Positions 15,581-20,535 of a stretch of 20,535 nucleotides of DNA are shown in pieces. This DNA is from Methylococcaceae bacterium (lineage in GTDB: Bacteria; Pseudomonadota; Gammaproteobacteria; Methylococcales; Methylomonadaceae). The first letter of the stretch is position 1. Each line of letters opens with the position of its first letter. The stretch is taken from positions 1-20,535 of the forward strand of contig JAKIVF010000060.1 in NCBI GenBank assembly GCA_021647145.1, written 5' to 3'. The notes below the pieces were generated by a model. That model was not told where the DNA came from. It worked only from the letters and a program-made list of their open reading frames with translations, and searched no databases. Both the position numbers and the translations under genes were made by a program.

Positions 15581-16749
15581 GTAAACAAAATTTAGAATTT
15601 CCATTTTTTGCTCTAGGGTTTAGAGCATTTTTTGTTCTAGCAGGCGTATTTGCACTGCTTTCTATTGTTTTGTGGAGATCCATTTTTAATGGAACATTGA
15701 TGGTGGATATATACTACCCCAATATCTATTGGCATGGACATGAAATGTTATTAGGTTATTCAGTGGCTGTTATTGCTGGTTTTTTATTGACGGCAGTAAA
15801 AAACTGGACAGGTGTTCAAACTTTGCAGGGTGGTAAACTGGCTGCCCTCTGTATGTTATGGGTTTATGGTCGATTAGTGCCTTTTTATTCAGGAGTTATT
15901 CCTGATGAATTGATTGCGCTCATAGATTTTTCATTTTTACCTACCTTGGCATTTTTTCTAGCCAAACCAATTCTTAAAGCTGGAAATTTGAGAAATTTGT
16001 TTTTTGTCGGGTTATTGTTATTAATGGCAGTAGGGAATGGATTGATTCATGCGGAAATTTTAGATTTTAGTGAAAATTCGGCAGAAACAGGGCTTGACTT
16101 AGTTATAGCGATTGTCATTATGATAATTCTTACTATTGCAGGCAGAGTCTTTCCTTTTTTTACAGAAAAAGGTTTAAAAGGTGTGATTGCAATCCGTAAT
16201 CCTTTGTTAGATGTTTTATCCATAGTCAGTAGTGCAGTCGTTTTTTTATTACTTATTTTTGATATAAACGGTTGGGTTTTAACCTTGAGTTCTATTTTAG
16301 CGCTTATTGCCAATATTCAACGGGTGTCTGGTTGGTATATTCAAAAAATATGGTATGTGCCTTTATTATGGGTACTTTATATGGGCTACGGATGGATTAT
16401 GTTAGGATTTGTTTTTGTTGCTTTATCATCACTTTCAATCATTCCAGCTTCTTTGGCAACCCATGCATTTACTGTGGGTGGAATAGGTGTGTTAACGCTA
16501 GGAATGATGGCAAGAGTTTCTTTAGGACATACGGGAAGAGTTTTAAAAGCATCAAATACAATTGCTATAGCTTTCGTATTGATTAATTTAGCTGCTTTAT
16601 TCAGAGTATTAATGCCAGCGGTTATGCCTAATGGTTATACTGGTTTTTTGATGATTTCAACTTATTGTTGGTTAGCTGCATTTTCATTGTTTATTTATGT
16701 GTATTCACCTATTTTAAGTATGGCTAGAATTGATGGTAAGGCAGGGTAA
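15577..16749 (+). CDS. nnrS: NnrS family membrane heme-copper protein
   Basis: A 390-residue polytopic membrane protein of the NnrS family, described as a heme/copper protein linked to nitric oxide resistance and denitrification regulation. About twelve hydrophobic segments are visible. Conserved histidine motifs are intact: HGHEMLLGYSVAVIAGF near residue 47, GLIHAEIL in the middle, HAFTVGGIGVLTLGMMARVS and LGHTGR late. The start is ATG 15577, whose last bases form the stop of the DUF455 gene; six codons upstream are also open but lie inside DUF455. No nitrite or NO reductase gene is in the window, so the link to NO rests on the family. Confidence 0.93.
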   Translation: MSKQNLEFPFFALGFRAFFVLAGVFALLSIVLWRSIFNGTLMVDIYYPNIYWHGHEMLLGYSVAVIAGFLLTAVKNWTGVQTLQGGKLAALCMLWVYGRLVPFYSGVIPDELIALIDFSFLPTLAFFLAKPILKAGNLRNLFFVGLLLLMAVGNGLIHAEILDFSENSAETGLDLVIAIVIMIILTIAGRVFPFFTEKGLKGVIAIRNPLLDVLSIVSSAVVFLLLIFDINGWVLTLSSILALIANIQRVSGWYIQKIWYVPLLWVLYMGYGWIMLGFVFVALSSLSIIPASLATHAFTVGGIGVLTLGMMARVSLGHTGRVLKASNTIAIAFVLINLAALFRVLMPAVMPNGYTGFLMISTYCWLAAFSLFIYVYSPILSMARIDGKAG

Positions 16750-17016
16750 AAAAAACTAGGTAATGCAAAATATTATTTATAGAGAAAAGAAGTTGTTTTC
16801 CTTATGAAGGTAATATTGAGATTCGAAACAAGAGGGCGAGTGATTGAGTTTTATTTATAGAGGTGTTAAAGCTTTTACCAAACGTACGTGTAAGCAAATG
16901 ATCTAATATGTTGTCTGAAGAGAATGTGAGGTCTATTTATAATCATATATCTCGTTATATTTAGAATAACATATGATCAACTCATTTTTTAAAATTGACG
17001 TGTTTTGACACGCAAA
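16750..17016. other. Intergenic region between nnrS and the DUF2959 terminator
   Basis: AT-rich and without a convincing frame. A small hairpin CGTGT-TTTG-ACACG lies at 16999-17012. A short open piece near 16865-16905 (GVKAFTKRTCKQM) could be a scrap of an older coding sequence, but it is too short to call. Confidence 0.5.
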
Positions 17017-17053
17017 AGTGGCACTTATTTTTCTACAAAAAATAAGTGCCACT
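17017..17053 (-). terminator. Perfect 16-bp hairpin downstream of the DUF2959 gene
   Basis: AGTGGCACTTATTTTT (17017-17032), a five-base loop, then its exact complement (17038-17053). On the minus strand it lies 19 bases past the DUF2959 stop and is followed by TTTTGCG, so it can end that transcript. On the plus strand no T-run follows. The stem is unusually long and perfect for a plain terminator. Confidence 0.6.
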
Positions 17054-17071
17054 AGAAAGCCAGGGTATCTT

Positions 17072-17722
17072 CTATTTATTTTGTTCCATAGAGTTTATAA
17101 AATTGTTCGCTTCATCAATTGATGATTCCATTGCATCAATCAGTGAAGAAACATCCGATTGTATACCGCTTAGTTCATTTTTAAGAGAGGAAATCGCACG
17201 AGCATTAAGGTTATGCTTTAAATATAAAACCTGATCTTTAAAAACGGTTAAAACAGGGTCTAATTTGGATTCTGCCGATTCCATTGCATTTAATAACTGC
17301 CTGTATTGACGTTTGGTTTCAGATAACTGAGTTTTACTGCTACGTTTTAGCGATGCGCTACTAAACTCTTCAATTTCTTCCTCCCACTCTTCAAACAAAG
17401 CACCAGAAACGTCTTTAATATCATCAATACGTTTTCGAACAGTCTCTGCTTGATCTACACTCGCTTCGTATTCGTCATTAAGCTGATTATAGACTACTTC
17501 TAAATCACCACCATTAAAATTAGTAACCGCAGTAAATTGTTCAAGTGCTGTTTTAAACTGTTCTTTAGTTTCTTCTTGAGTGTCGCGAGCCTTCTCAACA
17601 CGATGAACCATAAGTTCTCGCTTGGGGATTCCTGCTGACTCTAAAGCACCATAATACATGCTCGAACACGCAGTTAAAGATAAAAGTAAAACTACAAAAA
17701 TAGGGCGTAAAATGTAAGTCAT
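17072..17722 (-). CDS. DUF2959 family lipoprotein
   Basis: A 216-residue exported lipoprotein with a clear signal peptide and lipobox (FVVLLLSLTAC, lipidated Cys about residue 19), then SSMYYGALESAGIPKRELMV, which is typical of DUF2959. The rest is almost entirely charged helix, probably coiled coil (two long heptad-like stretches at about 40-110 and 115-210). The function is unknown. The AAGGAAT site before the start supports ATG 17722. It is a single gene with its own candidate promoter and the strong hairpin behind it. Confidence 0.88.
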   Translation of the reverse strand: MTYILRPIFVVLLLSLTACSSMYYGALESAGIPKRELMVHRVEKARDTQEETKEQFKTALEQFTAVTNFNGGDLEVVYNQLNDEYEASVDQAETVRKRIDDIKDVSGALFEEWEEEIEEFSSASLKRSSKTQLSETKRQYRQLLNAMESAESKLDPVLTVFKDQVLYLKHNLNARAISSLKNELSGIQSDVSSLIDAMESSIDEANNFINSMEQNK

Positions 17723-17750
17723 TATTATTCCTTTTGAAATTGATATAGCT

Positions 17751-17780
17751 ATTATATTAGAAACACTCGGAAATATGTAA
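17751..17780 (-). promoter_or_regulatory. Candidate promoter of the DUF2959 gene
   Basis: On the minus strand TTACAT (17780-17775), 18 bases, then TATAAT (17756-17751), some 30 bases before the start codon. The -10 is perfect and the -35 is weak. Confidence 0.4.
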
Positions 17781-17860
17781 TCAGTTATAATTTATAGATA
17801 TTTTATCTAACTAAACTATTTGTAATATGTCTGATTTACTTTTAGAAAGAAAGCGAAAGT

Positions 17861-19134
17861 TTATTTCAAAATTTGTATTTTAAAGTCCTTATGAAGTGAT
17901 TCCCAGTGTTTTCTGAGGGCTTCTTTGTGTTCTTCAGCCATAGGAAGCTCTTCTAGCGCGTTTGGCCACAAAGCGCGAGCTTGCTCAATGGTTCTTCTAG
18001 GAAGGGCTTAATCGCTCTCCATGGAATGTCTGACTTGTTAGACCATGCCTCAAAATGAGACATGTTGGCTTCATACCATTTCTTGGTTTTCCCCATATTT
18101 AATGCAACTTCTTTTTCATCACCCATATATACGCGTGTCATTACAATATCATATGCAGGGGAAAGCTCTGGCGTTATTTGATCTTGATATAACAAGCTCC
18201 AATTTTTGAGGTGAGCATCCCCATTGGCAAGCAAAATATTAATGAGTAGGCGTTTTGCGAATTGCTGTGCATTGACGAGCCCGTCACCCGTATATTGATA
18301 GATGATTTTTCCAATTTGCTCATAATTGGCAGAGTTATACTTTTCATGTGGGTACTTTATAAGGACTTGGGCAAAATCTTCCATATGAATACGTTGTGAG
18401 TCTGCGCGATCAAACCGTCGAATAGCGAAGGCATATTTTTCTTTAGGAAGATTAATGGGTGGAAGGTTATCAAGCATACTCAGCTCTATTAATCGAATAT
18501 CAGGAATGTTGATACCTGCTAGTCGCGCAAGAGTCATAGCCGTGTATTCATTTAAGGGCACATGCTTATGCTTTGTGGACGGTGTTTTGATGATCCAGTC
18601 ACCCAATTCCCCTGATCTGGAAACGTGATAACGACCATCCATTTCCTTCATGGAGAATTTCATTTGAACACCCGCAAGAGAAAACTTGTTTTCTGAACTG
18701 AGGTTCTCAATTTTAATGGCTTGTATTCCGCCATATTTAGCGAAGAGATGGTGTGGTATTTCGTCTGGCAACATGGGCGATGCAATTAATGCCCCAGGCA
18801 AGTCTTGACCAAGATGTGATAACAGCTGAAATTCATTATCGGGGTGTGTCTTTAGCCCTTGAGCAAGTAGCTCTCTCAGAGCACCTTCGGGTAGTAGGTT
18901 TGAAAGAATAGGGTGCAGTCGTTGGTTTCTCGCCCATGGTTCAGAAATATGTTTATCGACATTGGGAAAATCAGGGTGAGTTGTTAGACTAAAAGTGGGG
19001 CGGTCAGTATCCGCAATAAACTCTTCTGCAAAAGTGAGCACATTGCGCCCATTTTGAAACCCAGCCAAATAGCCGACAAGCCTGTCATGCAGAGTTAGTT
19101 TTAAAACTTGTACCTGGTTATTGTCTGGCATCAT
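17861..19134 (-). pseudogene. hipA: HipA family Ser/Thr kinase toxin, frameshifted near the C-terminus
   Basis: HipA toxins phosphorylate glutamyl-tRNA synthetase (E. coli case) and cause persistence. The start is ATG 19134, which overlaps the hipB stop (TAATG). Family features are the Gly-rich loop FSLAGVQMKF (151-160), the catalytic NGDAHLKN (304-311, Asp306), and the metal-binding Asp329 in SPAYDIV. The open frame ends at 17953 (393 residues, last residues LCGQTR). In another frame the sequence continues to a stop at 17861 with a typical HipA end: TIEQARALWPNALEELPM, then EHKEALRKHWESLHKDFKI. One missing base around 17990-17997 explains this. Repaired, the protein would have 424 residues. 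The kinase motifs all lie before the break, so activity may be reduced rather than lost. Confidence 0.85.
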
Positions 19135-19436
19135 TAATCCTCTAATAAATCTTTCCAAGGATTACTTTCTTGTCTGACGTGTTCTTGCGGTAGAGTTGGA
19201 TGCGCGGGCACGTTGTCCAAGATATTTTTAATGGTTCTTACTTTATCTTTAGGGATGAGCATAAGCTCCATCTTCAACCCTTTGGCAATTAATGCCAGTG
19301 TATCAAGTCTAGGGTTTCCCTTAGATTCTAATCTTTGGTATTGTTGTCTCGCCATTCCAATGAGGTTAGCCAACTCTTCTTGGTTGAAGCCAAGCTCTTT
19401 GCGTCGCTTTTTTATTTGATCGTGTAAACGGTTCAT
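19134..19436 (-). CDS. hipB: HipB-like antitoxin, XRE-family repressor
   Basis: A 100-residue DNA-binding antitoxin that neutralises HipA and represses the operon. The helix-turn-helix covers about 5-60 (KRRKELGFNQEELANLIGMA, RQQYQRLESKGNPRLDTLAL). The C-terminal tail of about 35 residues is polar. AGGAAG lies just before ATG 19436. The stop TAA shares a base with the hipA ATG, so the pair is translationally coupled in the usual antitoxin-first order. A promoter and an inverted-repeat operator are visible upstream. Its reading frame is intact, so the antitoxin is still made even if the toxin is damaged. Confidence 0.92.
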   Translation of the reverse strand: MNRLHDQIKKRRKELGFNQEELANLIGMARQQYQRLESKGNPRLDTLALIAKGLKMELMLIPKDKVRTIKNILDNVPAHPTLPQEHVRQESNPWKDLLED

Positions 19437-19461
19437 TTTACTTCCTAAAGAAACCTAACTG

Positions 19462-19482
19462 TTTCTATTTTCTTCATAGAAA
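19462..19482. promoter_or_regulatory. Candidate HipB operator
   Basis: Perfect inverted repeat TTTCTAT (19462-19468), seven bases, ATAGAAA (19476-19482), between the -10 box and the hipB start. Position and symmetry fit autorepression by a dimeric HTH antitoxin. Confidence 0.5.
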
Positions 19483-19483
19483 T

Positions 19484-19512
19484 ATATTAGTTGCTTTTAA
19501 GTTATTAAGCAA
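19484..19512 (-). promoter_or_regulatory. hipBA promoter
   Basis: On the minus strand TTGCTT (19512-19507), a 17-base spacer, and TAATAT (19489-19484). It lies about 50 bases before hipB, with the inverted repeat directly downstream. Confidence 0.6.
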
Positions 19513-19521
19513 TAAAAAAGT

Positions 19522-19530
19522 TGCTATAAT
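19522..19530 (+). promoter_or_regulatory. Extended -10 promoter element pointing to the HTH-hsdM genes
   Basis: TGCTATAAT is a complete extended -10 motif. No good -35 is present, which extended -10 promoters can tolerate. It reads away from hipB towards the HTH remnant and the second hsdM; the MITE-like element now lies between. Confidence 0.4.
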
Positions 19531-19644
19531 GGTTTTTGAGGGTAGCTCATGACAAAAGCAATGTATCTGTTGTTATTGAATCAAAAAGATCAGTAGATGA
19601 AAAGTATATAACTTTCGTTAGAAAGTCATGGTGTATTGTTCTAG

Positions 19645-19802
19645 GAGGCTGTCCGAGAATAGAAACCGTAGCGAGGGAAAGGCATTTTGAGTCAGATTTT
19701 TCGTTCATTTGAGGCTAATAATGGATTATTTAACGAAAATGAACGAAGAATCTGGCCAAAATAGCTTTTCCGCAGTAGGTTTTTCTATTCTCGGACAGCC
19801 TC
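19645..19802. mobile_element. 158-bp MITE-like palindromic element with CTAG target duplication
   Basis: The ends are inverted copies: GAGGCTGTCCGAGAATAGAA on the left, and its complement ending GGACAGCCTC on the right. Inner parts also pair imperfectly (tttttcgttcattt against aaaatgaacgaagaat), so almost the whole element can fold into one hairpin. CTAG flanks it on both sides (19641-19644, 19803-19806). There is no ORF. A four-base CTAG duplication is typical of some IS5-family groups, which may supply the transposase. Confidence 0.85.
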
Positions 19803-19819
19803 CTAGGGTGGATAAAGAT

Positions 19820-19987
19820 ATGAGTACCAAATTATTGACCTTGAAAGAAGGCGGGTAATATCTCAAGATGACAAAGAAAAATGTATGTCATTTGGTGGTT
19901 GAAGGTAAACTGCTAGGCTTTAAAGCGGGTGGTAGCTGGCGATTTAAAGAATTAGATATTGAAAATTGGATAGAAGAACAAAAATAA
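19820..19987 (+). pseudogene. Excisionase-like helix-turn-helix gene with an internal stop
   Basis: Read through the stop, the frame gives a small DNA-binding protein of the excisionase/MerR-like HTH family: MSTKLLTLKEGG, stop, YLKMTKKNVCHLVVEGKLLG, then FKAGGSWRFKELDIENWIEEQ. Such proteins of about 55-65 residues often precede hsdM of type I RM loci. TAA at 19856-19858 sits where the family usually has Glu (GAA), so a single G-to-T change explains it. ATG 19868 could restart translation, but helix 1 would be missing. The next gene begins 20 bases downstream. Confidence 0.75.
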
Positions 19988-20007
19988 TCAAAAATGAGGG
20001 ATAGCAA

Positions 20008-20408
20008 GTGGCATATAAATTAACTCTGGCGCGCTTAGAAAGTCTGTTGCTGACAGCATGTGATGACCTACGTGGCAGCATGGATGCCACTGAATACAAA
20101 GAGTATATATTTGGTATGTTGTTTCTCAAACGTGCCAGTGATCTGTTTGATCAGCGCCAAGCTGAAATGAAGGTGGATCTAGCCGCTCAAGGTATGTCAC
20201 CTGAAGATATAGATGATGCTTTAAATGATCCAGATAATTATTCTGGTAAGTATTTTTTTGTTCCAGAACGGGCACGTTGGAATCAAGCCTGGGATGAAGA
20301 AGTAACCGAAAATGGCGAAACAAAAACCGTTCATCACCCAGCATTAAAACACGTAAAAGAAAACGTGGGTACAAACCTAAATAAAGCATTAGAAGCGATT
20401 GAAGATAC
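20008..20408 (+). pseudogene. hsdM: Second type I RM hsdM, cut by an IS66-type insertion
   Basis: The N-terminal domain of an HsdM methyltransferase: MAYKLTLARLESLLLTACDD, LRGSMDATEYKEYIFGMLFL and KRASDLFDQRQAEM are typical of the HsdM_N helical domain, followed by FFVPERARWNQAWDE. GTG 20008 is the start, with GAGGG seven bases upstream. About 133 codons are intact; then IS sequence begins at 20409 and its first bases (GTAA) supply the stop. The catalytic domain is therefore separated from its start. The remainder should lie beyond the IS, outside the window. It cannot be compared with the hsdM part at the left edge because the two cover different portions. Confidence 0.85.
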
Positions 20409-20535
20409 GTAAGCGGCTGTCGCTACCACTTAGCTTTTTTAGGCAATTTCTGCTTTATCGCATCTAAGTCATCAGGTGCCAAAGGCAGCAATTCATCAAT
20501 ACGACAGTTGGGCCAGCCAGGCAATTTTTCCAGGG
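20409..20535 (-). mobile_element. IS66-family insertion sequence, one end
   Basis: The end begins GTAAGCGGCTGTCGC, as IS66 family ends do, exactly where the hsdM frame is lost. It contains the end of a transposase gene on the minus strand. The eight flanking bases (20401-20408) should be repeated at the far end if this is an intact insertion. Confidence 0.75.
20423..20533 (-). CDS. IS66 family transposase, C-terminal end
   Basis: Thirty-six residues before a TAG stop: LEKLPGWPNCRIDELLPL, then APDDLDAIKQKLPKKAKW. The RIDELLP motif is the hallmark of the C-terminal domain of the IS66 DDE transposase. The catalytic part lies outside the window. The stop codon is 15 bases from the element's end. 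Confidence 0.8.
   Translation of the reverse strand: MEKLPGWPNCRIDELLPLAPDDLDAIKQKLPKKAKW

Noticed and set aside
16047..16586. Frames of about 90-105 codons on both strands within nnrS
   Set aside because: They are shadows of the NnrS membrane protein, whose histidine motifs fix the correct frame.
1..20535. Window as a circular replicon with one hsdM joined across the ends
   Set aside because: The right edge is inside an IS66 element and the left edge is inside hsdM; rpoS, nlpD and iscR are chromosomal. There is no replication gene or terminal overlap.

Overview
The window looks like chromosomal DNA of an AT-rich gammaproteobacterium. The nlpD-rpoS pair, a DUF3581 protein, IscR with a gammaproteobacterial-type binding site, MobB and an NnrS/DUF455 pair all point that way. 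I cannot name the genus. The abundance of RM genes, REP elements and IS remnants is common in environmental sulfur- or methane-oxidising lineages, but that is only a weak inference.

Layout. (1) 1-6322: a type I restriction-modification operon, hsdM (3' part only), hsdS and hsdR. A REP/RAYT element lies between hsdS and hsdR: a Y1 transposase flanked by palindromic repeats, with three tandem 123-bp copies. hsdS carries a G7 tract between its two target-recognition domains, and gaining or losing one G would truncate the protein at the half-HsdS point. (2) 6323-7364: about 1 kb without a convincing gene, possibly decayed transposase sequence. (3) 7365-9368: iscR, iscS and iscA in a tight cluster behind a good promoter that overlaps a type 1 IscR site. 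No iscU, hscBA or fdx gene follows. (4) 9369-16749: AT-rich core genes. These are a rhodanese and DUF3581 pair, mobB (minus strand), a membrane J-domain protein, nlpD, rpoS, a vanZ-like gene (minus strand), and a translationally coupled DUF455-nnrS pair. (5) 17017-17722: a DUF2959 lipoprotein on the minus strand with a strong hairpin behind it. (6) 17861-20535: a second accessory island. It holds a hipBA toxin-antitoxin operon whose hipA has a frameshift near the 3' end, a 158-bp MITE-like palindrome with CTAG target duplication, a small excisionase-like HTH gene broken by a stop codon, a second hsdM cut after about 134 codons by an IS66-type element, and the end of that IS.

How it fits together. 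The middle of the window is housekeeping and stress physiology: Fe-S assembly, sulfur handling, molybdenum cofactor, the general stress sigma factor and NO-related metabolism. It is bracketed by two defence/mobile islands that look richer in G+C by eye than the core. The left island looks functional and potentially phase-variable. The right island shows several independent inactivating lesions (hipA frameshift, HTH nonsense codon, hsdM::IS66) and looks like a defence locus in decay. I found no clear wholly new system. The best leads are the phase-variable hsdS, the REP/RAYT array inside the RM operon, the isc cluster without iscU, and the uncharacterised small ORF behind hsdS.
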